Below, piece after piece: positions 1 to 9,007 of a stretch of 64,000 nucleotides of DNA. Positions within the stretch are counted from its first letter, which is position 1, and the number at the start of each line of letters is the position of its first letter. A program made the position numbers and the translations under genes. The stretch is from Streptomyces sp. MA5143a (lineage in GTDB: Bacteria; Actinomycetota; Actinomycetes; Streptomycetales; Streptomycetaceae): assembly GCF_900290235.1 (NCBI RefSeq), contig NZ_OLMK01000014.1, forward strand, positions 1 through 64,000. The letters are read 5' to 3'. The notes below the pieces were generated by a model. The model saw only the letters and a program-made list of their open reading frames with translations, was not told the DNA's origin and did no database searches.

Positions 1-1140
1 CGCCGTCCGTCGCCGGACCGGGTGCCCGAGGGCGCGCCTTCCGATCGCCACGGCGGCCGCGTCGTGGCGGGTGATCTTGCGGTTTGTGCTGGTGAGGGGT
101 TGTTGCCAGTGCTGGGCGCCCCAGCGGCTGGTGTAGGCGGGGTCGACAGCGACGACGGGGATGCCGTGGGCGTCCAGGCGCCACGCGGCCAGGTGGTCGG
201 CGTTGGTTTCCACCCCCACCAGACCCCCCGCGCGGACCGCGGCCAGCGGCACGCTCTGCACTGTGGGGTTGGTCCAGGAGGCGGTGAGGTACCAGCGGCC
301 GCGGGCGGTGTCCTCGTGGATGCGGTAGGCCACGGCCCGGTTCGCGTGGATGCGGTCGGCCCACTGCTCACCCCGGTGCGCGAACCTCACCCGGGCGGTG
401 AGCACGTACCGGCCGTGCGGGGCGTTCGCCAGATAGGCAAGCGGCGCGGGGAGTTTCAGGGAGACCTCGCCGTCGGGGGTGACGCGGATGGTCTCGTTGC
501 CGAACCGTCTGCCGGACTCGCCGTCGGCCTTCAGGAAACGCCGCTCCGCCTGCCACCGGGTGCGCCACCGCTCCTCGGTGAGCCGGGCGGCCTCCAAGTG
601 GTGGCGGGTGTTCAGCAGCCGCTTCCCGCCCCGCACCACCCCCACCCGTCCGGCCTCCCAGTCCGCACGGAGGGCTTGGAGCCGGTCGGTGAGCACGTGC
701 AGACGACGGGACTTCGCATGCCACTCCCGCCTGCTCGCATAACCCCCAGGAGCCCGCCCGCTGCCCTTCTCGCCCACCGGCGGCGACAACCGGTGGGCGA
801 TCATCCGCACCCCCGCTTCCAGGCTCTGGATGTGCGCGAGTTGCCCGCGCCGGGCCAGCGCCCACTGATCATGCGTGGCCTTCGTGATCGACCCGGCCCA
901 GCGGGAGGACGACACCCCCGTCACAGCACGCTTACGCACGGCCCACCCTTCGGCGTCATGGTCCAGCCCCACCGCACACCGGGCTCTGAGGTCCCGCGAG
1001 GCGAGAGTGCCCAGATGATCGCCGACCATGCGCAGTACGGTCTCGTCCTCCGCCGTCAGGTGCTTGAGCCGGTCACGGACCGCCACACCGGACGGGCCCA
1101 CGGCGACGAACGGCGCCGCCAACTCCCGCAGCCCACCCAT
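1..1140 (-). pseudogene. TnpB-related (IS200/IS605 OrfB-like) protein, 3' end off window, probably internally deleted
   Basis: An open frame runs from ATG at 1140 to the left edge (380 codons) with an in-frame stop just upstream of the start. The translation has the features of the Streptomyces TnpB-related accessory family: a basic helical N-terminal half, then a RuvC-like part with GVETNADHLAAW, VAVDPAYTSRWG and HDAAAVAIGRR. From family knowledge, about 70 residues carrying the RuvC-II glutamate normally lie between the RLDAHG segment and VAVDPAYTS. Here RLDAHG is followed directly by IPVVAVDPAYTS, so an in-frame deletion is likely (inference from remembered relatives). The usual first RuvC aspartate is also Glu in GVET. 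A nuclease without these residues should be inactive. It could instead be a diverged, non-cutting family member. Confidence 0.68.
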
Positions 1141-1247
1141 CGCCGATCACCCACCGTCCCCGCACCGGCCGCACCCTCACCGCCGTCAACGACCATGGCG
1201 GGCAAAGGTCACACATACGACAACGGAACGTTCGTTCACACCCGTGA

Positions 1248-1502
1248 GGTCACAACCCCGTCGCCGCGAGCGGCGAGGTCGTCCGTGAGCACGGTGCGCT
1301 CTTCTACACGGTGACGGCCCGCCATGCCTCGGCCGCCGAGGCCACCCGGGCGGGGGCGCTCGCGCTGGGCGGCGGCCTGGAGCCGTATGTGCGCGAGGCG
1401 CGCGACGCAGCCCCGGTCGCGACGACCCTGCGGGTGCCGGACGATGGCGACGCGTCCGAACTCGTCGCCAAGGCCCTCACCGCGAACCCCGGGCGCCCGT
1501 GA
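1248..1502 (+). pseudogene. orphan C-terminal coding remnant
   Basis: After an in-frame TGA at 1245, the frame is open to TGA at 1502. Nearly every third codon position is G or C, as in real genes here. There is no convincing ribosome site, and the only internal candidate start is GTG 1311 (63 residues). The peptide has the look of a protein's C-terminal part (EHGALFYTVTARHAS near its start). I do not recognise the family. The simplest reading is the 3' end of a gene cut by insertion of, or rearrangement at, the neighbouring TnpB-like gene. Confidence 0.35.
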
Positions 1503-1936
1503 CACGCGGAGGGCGGCGCCCCCGGCGCGGGGCCCCAGCGCGGGGCCCCCGGCCGCGGTCAGTGCCGCCCATTACTGCTCCGGCACGTCGCCCCCGGAAC
1601 CGGCGAATCGACGGAAAAGAGGGTCGCTTTTCCAGCAGAAAGGGTCCTACAATTCCATGGGTAGGATCCCGTATTCTTATGCCCGCTTCCACCTTCCCTA
1701 AACGCAAAGGTTTCGCGAACAACAAGGGGTGAGATCCGGGTGGATTCCGTGAGGGGCAGGCGCATGTGACGGACTCCACAGCGCGCCCTTTTTGCGAGGG
1801 TATTTCCGGGCAAAACCACACAGGTCAACCACCTGCTTGCGCGCCCGCTCGCGCCCGCGTGATAACACAGGGGACGCTCATTCGTAACCCCGAGCGGCGA
1901 TGCAATTCGAAATTTCGCTGGGTAAATTCAAGCCGT
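1503..1936 (+). promoter_or_regulatory. ectA leader/promoter region with two stem-loops
   Basis: This 434-base stretch has no gene and is more AT-rich than its surroundings from about 1590. It holds a near-perfect inverted repeat at 1642-1650/1661-1670 (GGGTCCTAC against GTAGGATCCC, one bulged base). A second lies at 1740-1750/1769-1779 (GTGGATTCCGT against ACGGACTCCAC, one mismatch), followed 12 bases later by a run of five T at 1789-1793. Ectoine operons are osmotically controlled at transcription in actinomycetes (established). Whether these hairpins are operators, a terminator of the remnant upstream or an attenuator cannot be told from sequence. Confidence 0.4.
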
Positions 1937-2488
1937 ATGACTGCCGCACAAGCAGACCTGCACATCGCACACCTGGAATCACCGTCGGAAATCGCCGAGG
2001 GAATTCGGATCGACCGCCCGGACGTGGCGGACGGCAGCGCGCTGTGGCGTATCGCCGGGGCCTCCGGAACCCTCGACCTGAACTCCTCGTACAGCTATCT
2101 GCTGTGGTGCCGGGACTTCGCGGACACCTCGGCGGTGGCCCGTGACGAGACGGGGGAACCGGTCGGCTTCGTGACCGGGTACGTGCGGCCCGAGCGGCCG
2201 GACACCCTCCTCGTGTGGCAGGTGGCCGTCGACGAGGCGCACCGCGGGCGCGGGCTCGCCGGGGCGCTGCTGGACGGACTCGCCGCGCGGGTCGCGAGAG
2301 AGCGCGCGCTGACCGCCGTCGAGACCACCATCACCCCGGGCAACACCGCCTCGGAACGGCTGTTCGCCGCGTTCGCCGAACGCCACGGCGCGACCGTCGA
2401 GCGCACGGTCCTGTTCGAGGCGGGGGACTTCCCCGACGGCCCGCACGAGCCCGAGGTGCTGCACCGCATCGGCCCGCTGTCCCCCTGA
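1937..2488 (+). CDS. ectA: L-2,4-diaminobutyrate acetyltransferase
   Basis: This is the second step of ectoine synthesis: it acetylates L-2,4-diaminobutyrate from acetyl-CoA to N-gamma-acetyl-diaminobutyrate in the cytoplasm. The 183-residue protein is a single GNAT domain with the acetyl-CoA pyrophosphate-binding loop HRGRGLAG at residues 102-109, followed by the usual TITPGNTASERLF. The frame is open further upstream to 1766, but that extension is low in family resemblance. ATG 1937 starts the MTAAQADLHI segment that aligns with EctA proteins, although its ribosome site is weak. It is the first gene of ectABCD, followed by 112 bases before ectB. Confidence 0.93.
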   Translation: MTAAQADLHIAHLESPSEIAEGIRIDRPDVADGSALWRIAGASGTLDLNSSYSYLLWCRDFADTSAVARDETGEPVGFVTGYVRPERPDTLLVWQVAVDEAHRGRGLAGALLDGLAARVARERALTAVETTITPGNTASERLFAAFAERHGATVERTVLFEAGDFPDGPHEPEVLHRIGPLSP

Positions 2489-2600
2489 GCACCACCGGCC
2501 CAGGCACCACCGGCCCACGCACCACCGGCCCCCGCCGGGCCGCCCCCTCTCCCCCACTCCCGCACACCCGCACCCCCCACGCATCGAGGAGCGATTCGCC

Positions 2601-3872
2601 GTGACCATCACCCAGCCCGACCTGAGCGTCTTCGAGACCCTGGAGTCCGAGGTGCGCAGCTACTGCCGCGGCTGGCCCACCGTGTTCGACACCGCGCAGG
2701 GCAGCCGGATGCGCGACGAGGACGGCCACAGCTACCTGGACTTCTTCGCCGGAGCCGGTTCGCTCAACTACGGCCACAACAACCCGGTGCTCAAACGGGC
2801 CCTGATCGACTACCTGGAGCGGGACGGCGTCACCCACGGCCTCGACATGTCGACGAGCGCCAAGCGGGCGTTCCTGGAGTCCTTCCAGAACCTGGTGCTG
2901 CGGCCCCGTGACCTGCCCTACAAGGTCATGTTCCCGGGCCCTACCGGCACCAACGCCGTGGAGTCCGCGCTGAAACTGGCGCGGAAGGTGAAGGGCCGCG
3001 AGGCCATCGTGTCGTTCACCAACGCCTTCCACGGCATGTCCCTGGGCTCCCTCGCCGTCACCGGCAACGCCTTCAAGCGGGCCGGCGCGGGCATCCCGCT
3101 GGTGCACGGGACGCCGATGCCGTTCGACAACTACTTCGAGGGCCAGGTCCCCGACTTCCTGTGGTTCGAGCGGATCCTGGAGGACCAGGGGTCCGGGCTG
3201 AACAAGCCCGCCGCCGTGATCGTGGAGACGGTCCAGGGCGAGGGCGGCATCAACGTCGCCCGCCCGGAGTGGCTGCGCGCCCTCGCCGAGCTGTGCGAGC
3301 GGCAGGACATGCTGCTGATCGTCGACGACATCCAGATGGGCTGCGGCCGTACGGGGGCCTTCTTCTCGTTCGAGGAGGCGGGCATCACCCCGGACATCGT
3401 CACCGTCTCCAAGTCCATCAGCGGCTACGGACTGCCGATGTCGCTGTGCCTGTTCAAGCCGGAGCTGGACATCTGGGAGCCAGGCGAGCACAACGGCACC
3501 TTCCGCGGCAACAACCCCGCCTTCGTCACCGCGACCGCCGCCCTGGAGGCGTACTGGTCGGACGGCTCCGCCATGGAGAAGCAGACCCGTGCGCGCGGTG
3601 AGCAGGTCGAGCAGGCGCTGATCTCCATCACCGAGGAGAACCTCGCCGACGTGAAGGAGTACCGGGGCCGCGGGCTGGTGTGGGGCCTGGAGTTCCACGA
3701 GAAGGCCCGCGCGGGCCGGATCGCCAAGCGGGCCTTCGAACTCGGGCTGCTGATCGAGACGTCCGGCCCGGAGAGCGAGGTCGTGAAGCTGCTGCCCGCC
3801 CTCACCATCACCCCGGACGAGCTGGACGAGGGCCTGCGCGTCCTCGCCCGCGCCGTGCGGGAAACCGTCTGA
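2601..3872 (+). CDS. ectB: L-2,4-diaminobutyrate--2-oxoglutarate aminotransferase
   Basis: First step of ectoine synthesis: PLP-dependent transamination of L-aspartate-4-semialdehyde with glutamate to L-2,4-diaminobutyrate. The 423-residue length is normal for EctB and the whole class III aminotransferase fold is present: [15 protein letters not shown] for cofactor binding, [13 protein letters not shown], and [10 protein letters not shown] with the PLP lysine near residue 271. The GTG start at 2601 follows GAGGAG at 2586-2591 with good spacing. Second gene of ectABCD; the ectC start is 41 bases downstream. Confidence 0.96.
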   Translation: MTITQPDLSVFETLESEVRSYCRGWPTVFDTAQGSRMRDEDGHSYLDFFAGAGSLNYGHNNPVLKRALIDYLERDGVTHGLDMSTSAKRAFLESFQNLVLRPRDLPYKVMFPGPTGTNAVESALKLARKVKGREAIVSFTNAFHGMSLGSLAVTGNAFKRAGAGIPLVHGTPMPFDNYFEGQVPDFLWFERILEDQGSGLNKPAAVIVETVQGEGGINVARPEWLRALAELCERQDMLLIVDDIQMGCGRTGAFFSFEEAGITPDIVTVSKSISGYGLPMSLCLFKPELDIWEPGEHNGTFRGNNPAFVTATAALEAYWSDGSAMEKQTRARGEQVEQALISITEENLADVKEYRGRGLVWGLEFHEKARAGRIAKRAFELGLLIETSGPESEVVKLLPALTITPDELDEGLRVLARAVRETV

Positions 3873-3913
3873 CAACCATCCGAGGAAAGCCCACAAGGAG
3901 GCCTGGAACCACC

Positions 3914-4312
3914 GTGATCGTCCGTTCTTTCAAGGATCTGGAAGGCACCGACCGGCACGTCAAAGCGGCGTCCGGCACGTGGGAGAGCAAACGCATCGTC
4001 CTCGCCAAGGAGAAGGTCGGCTTCTCCCTGCACGAGACGATCCTCTACGCGGGCACGGAGACGTCGATGTGGTACGCGAACCACATCGAGGCCGTGGTGT
4101 GCGTCGAGGGCGAGGCCGAACTGACCGACGACGAGACCGGGCGGACGTACACGATCACGCCCGGGACCATGTACCTCCTCGACGGTCACGAGCGGCACAC
4201 GATGCGGATCAAGGAGGACTTCCGCTGCATCTGTGTGTTCAACCCGCCCGTGACCGGACGGGAGGACCACGACGAGAACGGCGTCTATCCCCTGCTGACG
4301 GAGGAGGGCTGA
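3914..4312 (+). CDS. ectC: L-ectoine synthase
   Basis: Cyclises N-gamma-acetyl-diaminobutyrate to ectoine. A 132-residue single cupin domain with the EctC signature: [14 protein letters not shown] at the N terminus, [13 protein letters not shown], and [18 protein letters not shown] in the metal-binding barrel. The GTG start 3914 follows AGGAGG at 3896-3901. The longer open frame from 3680 lies inside ectB and was not used. It is placed between ectB and ectD with 5 bases before the ectD start, so the two are probably co-translated. Confidence 0.96.
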   Translation: MIVRSFKDLEGTDRHVKAASGTWESKRIVLAKEKVGFSLHETILYAGTETSMWYANHIEAVVCVEGEAELTDDETGRTYTITPGTMYLLDGHERHTMRIKEDFRCICVFNPPVTGREDHDENGVYPLLTEEG

Positions 4313-4317
4313 CCATC

Positions 4318-5232
4318 ATGACCACGAGCACCACGATGAACACCGCCACCCGCGTGCCCGATCTCTACCCCAGCCGCGGCGCCACCGAGGTGTCGGTCCC
4401 GCGCCAGGACCCGGTCGTCTGGGGTGCCCCCGGCACCCCCGGCCCGATCTCCCTGACCGACCTCCAGCGGTACGAGCGGGACGGCTTCCTCGCCGTCGAG
4501 GAGCTCATCACGCCGGACGAGGTCGCCGTGTACCACCGGGAGCTGGAGCGGCTCGTCACCGATCCCGCGGTCCGCGCCGACGAACGCTCGATCATCGAGC
4601 CGAAGTCGAAGGAGATCCGGTCCGTCTTCGAGGTGCACCGCATCAGCGAGGTGTTCGCGCGGCTCGTCCGGGACGAGCGGGTCGTCGGCCGGGCCCGGCA
4701 GATCCTCGGCTCCGACGTGTACGTGCACCAGTCGCGGATCAATGTGAAGCCGGGCTTCGGCGCGTCCGGGTTCTACTGGCACTCCGACTTCGAGACCTGG
4801 CACGCCGAGGACGGGCTGCCGAACATGCGGACGGTGTCCGTCTCGATCGCGCTGACCGAGAACCACGACACCAACGGCGGCCTGATGATCATGCCGGGGT
4901 CGCACCGGACGTTCCTCGGCTGCGCGGGCGCCACCCCGAAGGACAATTACAAGAAGTCGCTGCAGATGCAGGACGCGGGCACCCCGTCGGACGAGGCGCT
5001 GACGGCGATGGCCTCCGAGTACGGCATCAAGCTGTTCACGGGCAAGGCCGGCTCGGCGACCTGGTTCGACTGCAACGCCATGCACGGCTCCGGCGACAAC
5101 ATCACGCCGTTCCCGCGCAGCAACGTCTTCATCGTCTTCAACAGCGTGGAGAACGCGGCGGTCGAGCCGTTCGCGGCTCCCGTACGGCGGCCGGAGTTCA
5201 TCGGCGCGCGGGACTTCACCCCCGTGCGGTGA
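4318..5232 (+). CDS. ectD: ectoine 5-hydroxylase
   Basis: Fe(II)/2-oxoglutarate dioxygenase that converts ectoine to 5-hydroxyectoine. The 304-residue protein carries the iron ligands of the family: HSD at residues 155-157 within FYWHSDFETWHAEDG, and the distal histidine near residue 256 in NAMHGSGDNITP. The nearby RSNVFIVFN supplies the 2-oxoglutarate-binding region. ATG 4318 follows GAGGAGG at the end of ectC, five bases after its stop. Last gene of the operon. Its presence means that the strain should make hydroxyectoine as well as ectoine. Confidence 0.95.
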   Translation: MTTSTTMNTATRVPDLYPSRGATEVSVPRQDPVVWGAPGTPGPISLTDLQRYERDGFLAVEELITPDEVAVYHRELERLVTDPAVRADERSIIEPKSKEIRSVFEVHRISEVFARLVRDERVVGRARQILGSDVYVHQSRINVKPGFGASGFYWHSDFETWHAEDGLPNMRTVSVSIALTENHDTNGGLMIMPGSHRTFLGCAGATPKDNYKKSLQMQDAGTPSDEALTAMASEYGIKLFTGKAGSATWFDCNAMHGSGDNITPFPRSNVFIVFNSVENAAVEPFAAPVRRPEFIGARDFTPVR

Positions 5233-5263
5233 TCCCGACCCCGACCTCGCCGTCACGATGACC

Positions 5264-5303
5264 GGACCGGGCGGTCCCTGCCCCCTGAGGGACCGCCCGG
5301 TCC
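5264..5303. terminator. bidirectional terminator after ectD
   Basis: A perfect 16-bp stem pairs 5264-5279 (GGACCGGGCGGTCCCT) with 5288-5303, closed by an 8-base loop. It lies between the convergent ends of ectD and the anti-sigma gene at 5334. It has no T-run, as is usual for Streptomyces terminators. Confidence 0.85.
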
Positions 5304-5333
5304 GCCGTGTGTGCGGCTCCTGGAGGGCGGACG

Positions 5334-6398
5334 CTACAGCCAGGCCAGCGACGCCGCCGTGACCAGGACGTTCCGTGCGGCGCGCTCGTCGCCCGTGAGC
5401 CCCCTCGGCACCTCGTCGGGGGCATAGCGACCGCCGACCAGCAGGCAGAAGTCGACCGGGTCCAGGGTCAGTTCGGCGGCCACGGGCTCGGCGTCCGAGC
5501 CGAGGACCCAGCCGGTGCCGGGGGCGGTCCCGGTGACCTCGACGAGGACGGGCGGCGCGTCGTGCAGGGCCAGGCCGAGGATGCGGACGGCGAGCCGGAC
5601 CAGCTGCTCCAGATGCTCGGCGGGCGGCGGCGGTACGGCGATGCCGAGCGCCCGGCCGATGTCGTCGGCGTGGATCCACGCCTCGAAGGCGCGGATGACG
5701 AAGTGGTCGGCGACGGGCAGTCTGAGACCCATCACCGTCGCCGCGCGGGCGGCGAGAGAGGGGTCGCGGGCCTCCGGGGTCGCCAGGAGGTCGGCGGTCT
5801 GCGCGGCCCAGGTGGCGACAGTCTCCTCGGGCGTACGGGTGTGCTCGTGGGCGATGGCGTCGGCGGTGCGCAGCTCCCACGCGTGCGCGGCGGGCGTCCC
5901 GGCCGGGATGCGGGAGACCGGCAGCCGGGCCGGGACCCCGAGCGCCACGGCGAGGTGTTCGTCGGCGGCGACGAGATGGGCGACGGTGGCGTGCGCGTCC
6001 CAGTCGTGCACCACCGGCGTGCCCCAGCGGCCCGGCAGCTCCCGGACCAGCGCCCGGAGTCCGGCGACGGCGGCGGCGTACGGCGCCGCGTGCGGGGCGA
6101 CACCCGGCGTACGGGGCCGGCGCGAGCGCAGCGCCGACGCGAGCACCCCGTCCGCACCACCCCCCTCACCGGCGCGCGCGGCCTCGTCGCGCGGGTCACC
6201 GGGGGCGCCGCTCGCCCCTGAGTCCGGGCCGGGGGTGCCGTCCAGCAGCCGTACGGTCGCCCGGAGTCGTTCGGCCTCGGCCGCGCAGGTCTCGCAGTCG
6301 GCGAGGTGGAGCGGTACGGCCCTGGCGTCGGCGGGTGGCAGCGCGCCGACGGCCCAGGCGGCCAGCAGCTCCCGTACGCCGTCGTGGTCGATGGTCAT
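5334..6398 (-). CDS. anti-sigma-like protein: zinc finger fused to a mycothiol-dependent maleylpyruvate isomerase-type domain
   Basis: A 354-residue protein with two parts. Residues 1-50 form a zf-HC2 anti-sigma zinc finger with His31, Cys35 and Cys38 (HLADCETC). From about residue 110 a DinB/MDMPI-type bundle begins (HDWDAHATVAHL, and HFVIRAFEAWIHADDIGRAL with potential metal ligands), followed by an SCP2-like C-terminal region. ATG 6398 begins the zinc finger; the longer open frame is an artefact. The gene lies 79 bases downstream of the ECF sigma gene on the same strand, so the likely role is to bind and hold that sigma factor. The isomerase-like domain suggests thiol or redox sensing (inference). 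No transmembrane helix is seen, so it is probably cytoplasmic. Confidence 0.8.
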   Translation of the reverse strand: MTIDHDGVRELLAAWAVGALPPADARAVPLHLADCETCAAEAERLRATVRLLDGTPGPDSGASGAPGDPRDEAARAGEGGGADGVLASALRSRRPRTPGVAPHAAPYAAAVAGLRALVRELPGRWGTPVVHDWDAHATVAHLVAADEHLAVALGVPARLPVSRIPAGTPAAHAWELRTADAIAHEHTRTPEETVATWAAQTADLLATPEARDPSLAARAATVMGLRLPVADHFVIRAFEAWIHADDIGRALGIAVPPPPAEHLEQLVRLAVRILGLALHDAPPVLVEVTGTAPGTGWVLGSDAEPVAAELTLDPVDFCLLVGGRYAPDEVPRGLTGDERAARNVLVTAASLAWL

Positions 6399-6477
6399 CG
6401 CGCGCCGCCCTTTCGCCGTGCCGCTGCCACGATACGCAGGGCCCGCGCGGCCCCGGCGGAGCGGTGAGGGGCCGCCA

Positions 6478-7086
6478 TCACGCGCCCCTCGCCGCTGCCG
6501 GGTCCGGTGGATCCGCGAGGGACTCCGCCAGTTTGCGCAGGGCCGAGCGGAGCCGGGTCTTCGCGGTGCCCTCGGGGATGCCCAGCTCCACGGCGGCCTG
6601 CCGGTAGGTGCGGCCCGCGAAGTAGGCGAGGTGGACCACCTCCCGCTGGGTGCGGGGGAGTTCGGCGAGGGCGGTGTGCAGCAGCAGGGAGCGCTCGCGG
6701 TCCACGACCGTCTCGTGCGGGCCGGGTCCGGCGTCGGGGATGGCGTGCAGCGCCGAGTCGTCCGCCTGGGCGTCCTTGCGGTGCCGGGCCTCGCTGCGCA
6801 CCCAGTCCACGGCCCGCCGGTGGGCGAGCATCGACAGCCAGGTGCGCAGGGAGCCGCGCCGCGCGTCGAAGCCGTACGGGCTGGTCCACAGCTGGGCGAA
6901 GACCTCCTGGGCCACGTCCTCGGCCGCCGCCTGACTGTGGGTGACCCGGACGGCCACCCGGCGCACGAGTGCCCCGTACGCCGCGTAGGCCTCACGCAGC
7001 GCGGACTCGTCCCCGTACACCAGCCGCCGATGCAACTCCACATCGATGGACGGCTGTTCGAGCGTCGGCTCCACCGGCACCACCAT
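6478..7086 (-). CDS. ECF-type RNA polymerase sigma factor
   Basis: A 202-residue group 4 sigma factor with sigma2 (AAEDVAQEVFAQLWTSP in region 2.1-2.2, then GSLRTWLSMLAHRRAVDWVR) and sigma4 (LPRTQREVVHLAYFAGRTYRQAA, then GIPEGTAKTRLRSALRKL). ATG 7086 follows AGGAAGGG. The pairing with a zinc-finger anti-sigma gene directly downstream is the standard ECF arrangement. The regulated genes cannot be told from here. Confidence 0.9.
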   Translation of the reverse strand: MVVPVEPTLEQPSIDVELHRRLVYGDESALREAYAAYGALVRRVAVRVTHSQAAAEDVAQEVFAQLWTSPYGFDARRGSLRTWLSMLAHRRAVDWVRSEARHRKDAQADDSALHAIPDAGPGPHETVVDRERSLLLHTALAELPRTQREVVHLAYFAGRTYRQAAVELGIPEGTAKTRLRSALRKLAESLADPPDPAAARGA

Positions 7087-7131
7087 CCCTGATGCCCTTC
7101 CTAGCGTCCCGGCCAGGCTCGCGCCAGCGGT

Positions 7132-8184
7132 TCAGGAAGACAGGGCGTCCAGGACCCGGTCGACGTCCGCCGCCGTGTTGTAGAGGTGGAAGGCGACGCG
7201 CAGGTTGCCGGCACGGTCGGAGACCTGGATGCCGGCCGCGCTCAACTCGGGCTGCCGCGCGCCCAGTCCGGGCACGGAGACGATCGCCGAGCCGGGCGCC
7301 GGCACGGGCTCGTGGCCGAGAGCGGCGAGCCCCGCGCGGAACCGGTCCGCGAGGGCGAGGTCATGGGCGTGGACGGCGGCCACGCCGAGTTCCTCGACGA
7401 GCGCGAGGGAGTGGCGCAGTCCGGCGTAGGTGAACAGGGCCGGGGTCAGGTCGAAGCGGCGGGCGGAACGGGCGAGTTCGGTGACGGGGCCGTAGCAGCT
7501 GCCCCAGGGGTTCTCCCCCGCGACCCAGCCGGCCAGCACCGGGGTCAGCCCGCCGAAGTCCTCGGGCACCACGAGGAAGGCCGCGCCGTGCGGGCCGAGC
7601 AGCCACTTGAAGGTCGTGCAGACGGTGTAGTCGTACGCGTCGGCGTCCATCGGCAGCCATCCGGCGGCCTGGGAGAAGTCGACGTAGGTCCGCGCCCCGT
7701 GGTCCCGCGCCGCCTCGCGCAGCGCGGGCAGGTCGGCGATCCGGCCGTCGGCGGACTGGGCGGCGCCGACCGCGACGAGCGCGGTGCCGGGGCGGACGGA
7801 CTCGGCGAGCCGCTCCAGTGGCACGGCCCGCACCTTGAGGTCGCCCCGGACGTGGAACGGGTTGAGGACGGAGGTGAAGTCGTCCTCGGCGGTCAGCACC
7901 TCGGCGCCGGGCGGCAGCGACGCGGCGACCACGCCGGTGTGCGCGGCGACCGACGTCCCGGCCGCCACCCGCCCGGCCGGCACCCCGGCCAGCCGGGCGA
8001 ACGCGGCCCGCGCGGCCTCCACGTCGTCGAAGAGCGGGTCCAGCGGCCGGCCCTCGGCCCGCAGCAGCGCGGCCCGACCCAGCGCGGCCACCGTCCGGGC
8101 GGGCAGCAGACCGCTGCTGGCGGTGTTCAGATAGGTGTTCTTCGGTGCGAACTCGGCTCGGACGAGGCTCTCGAAGGTCTCCAT
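7132..8184 (-). CDS. class V aminotransferase-like PLP enzyme
   Basis: A 350-residue fold type I PLP protein of the NifS/CsdA-like class V group: YLNTASSGLLP near the N terminus, RTYVDFSQAAGWLPMDADAYDY containing the cofactor aspartate, and TTFKWLLGPHGAAFL with the Schiff-base lysine. There is no obvious cysteine-desulfurase active-site loop, so the substrate is unknown. ATG 8184 (METFES) gives the usual family N terminus; an in-frame ATG at 8220 and the longest frame to 8235 are alternatives. An inverted repeat lies just upstream at 8220-8245. It is the next gene downstream of the DsbA-like gene, on the same strand. Confidence 0.82.
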   Translation of the reverse strand: METFESLVRAEFAPKNTYLNTASSGLLPARTVAALGRAALLRAEGRPLDPLFDDVEAARAAFARLAGVPAGRVAAGTSVAAHTGVVAASLPPGAEVLTAEDDFTSVLNPFHVRGDLKVRAVPLERLAESVRPGTALVAVGAAQSADGRIADLPALREAARDHGARTYVDFSQAAGWLPMDADAYDYTVCTTFKWLLGPHGAAFLVVPEDFGGLTPVLAGWVAGENPWGSCYGPVTELARSARRFDLTPALFTYAGLRHSLALVEELGVAAVHAHDLALADRFRAGLAALGHEPVPAPGSAIVSVPGLGARQPELSAAGIQVSDRAGNLRVAFHLYNTAADVDRVLDALSS

Positions 8185-8219
8185 GCCTCCACTGTGGGGC
8201 CCGAAGACCTCCCCGTCCA

Positions 8220-8245
8220 TTGAGAGGTTTTGCACGATTTCTCAA
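8220..8245. promoter_or_regulatory. inverted repeat TTGAGA-N14-TCTCAA upstream of the aminotransferase gene
   Basis: Perfect 6-bp arms at 8220-8225 and 8240-8245 sit 36 bases before the chosen start at 8184, a plausible regulator site. No cognate regulator is adjacent. Confidence 0.35.
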
Positions 8246-8290
8246 AGCACTGCTTATACATGGCGGCCTACCAGCACCTTGCCGCCGCCG

Positions 8291-9007
8291 TCACCGGGAC
8301 GGCACCGCACATCCGTCGGGCCCGCACGCCTCCGCGCCGCCCTCCTGGATCACCTGGAGCGGCGACCGCGCGCCCCACGCCTGCGCGAGCGCCCGCTCGA
8401 ACACCTCGGCGGGCTGCGCACCGGACACCCCGTACTTCCGGTCCAGCACGAAGAACGGCACCCCGTTCGCGCCCAGCTCGGCCGCCTCCCGCTCGTCCTC
8501 GCGGACGGCGTCCGCGTACGCGGTGGGGTCGGCCAGCACCTGGCGGGCGGCGCCCTCGTCGAGCCCGGCCTCGACGGCCAGCTCGATCAGGAACTCGTCC
8601 GCGTCGGCGTACACGGAGCGCTCCTCGGCGAAGTTCGCCCGGTACAGCAGCTGGAGGAGCTCGGTCTGCCGGCCGTGCTCCTTGGCGAGGTGCAGCAGGC
8701 GGTGCATGTCGAAGGTGCTGCCGTGGTCGCGGCCCTCCGCCCGGTAGGCGAGGCCCTCGGCGCCGGCCTGCGCGCGGAGGTTGTGCTCGCCGGCCTGGGC
8801 CTGCGCCTCGCTCATCCCGTACTTCTTGCTCAGCATGGTGAGGACCGGCTGGATGTCGTCCTTGGCGCGACCGGGGTCGAGCTCGAAGGAGCGGTGCACC
8901 ACCTCGACGTCGTCGCGGTGCGGAAAGGCCGCGAGCGCCTTCTCGAAGCGGGCCTTGCCCACGTAGCACCAGGGGCAGGCGATGTCGCTCCAGATCTCGA
9001 CGCGCAT
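8291..9007 (-). CDS. DsbA-family thiol oxidoreductase (FrnE-like)
   Basis: A 238-residue thioredoxin-fold protein with the redox motif CPWC at residues 12-15 (SDIACPWCYVGKARF), the helical insertion of the FrnE/2-hydroxychromene-2-carboxylate isomerase group, and the cis-proline region GVPFFVLDRKYGVSGAQP. No signal peptide, so it is cytoplasmic. The C terminus has a second cysteine pair (EACGPDGC), often seen in actinobacterial members. ATG 9007 with GAAGAGAG upstream. Probably protein disulfide or polyketide-type isomerase chemistry; the substrate is unknown. Confidence 0.88.
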   Translation of the reverse strand: MRVEIWSDIACPWCYVGKARFEKALAAFPHRDDVEVVHRSFELDPGRAKDDIQPVLTMLSKKYGMSEAQAQAGEHNLRAQAGAEGLAYRAEGRDHGSTFDMHRLLHLAKEHGRQTELLQLLYRANFAEERSVYADADEFLIELAVEAGLDEGAARQVLADPTAYADAVREDEREAAELGANGVPFFVLDRKYGVSGAQPAEVFERALAQAWGARSPLQVIQEGGAEACGPDGCAVPSR

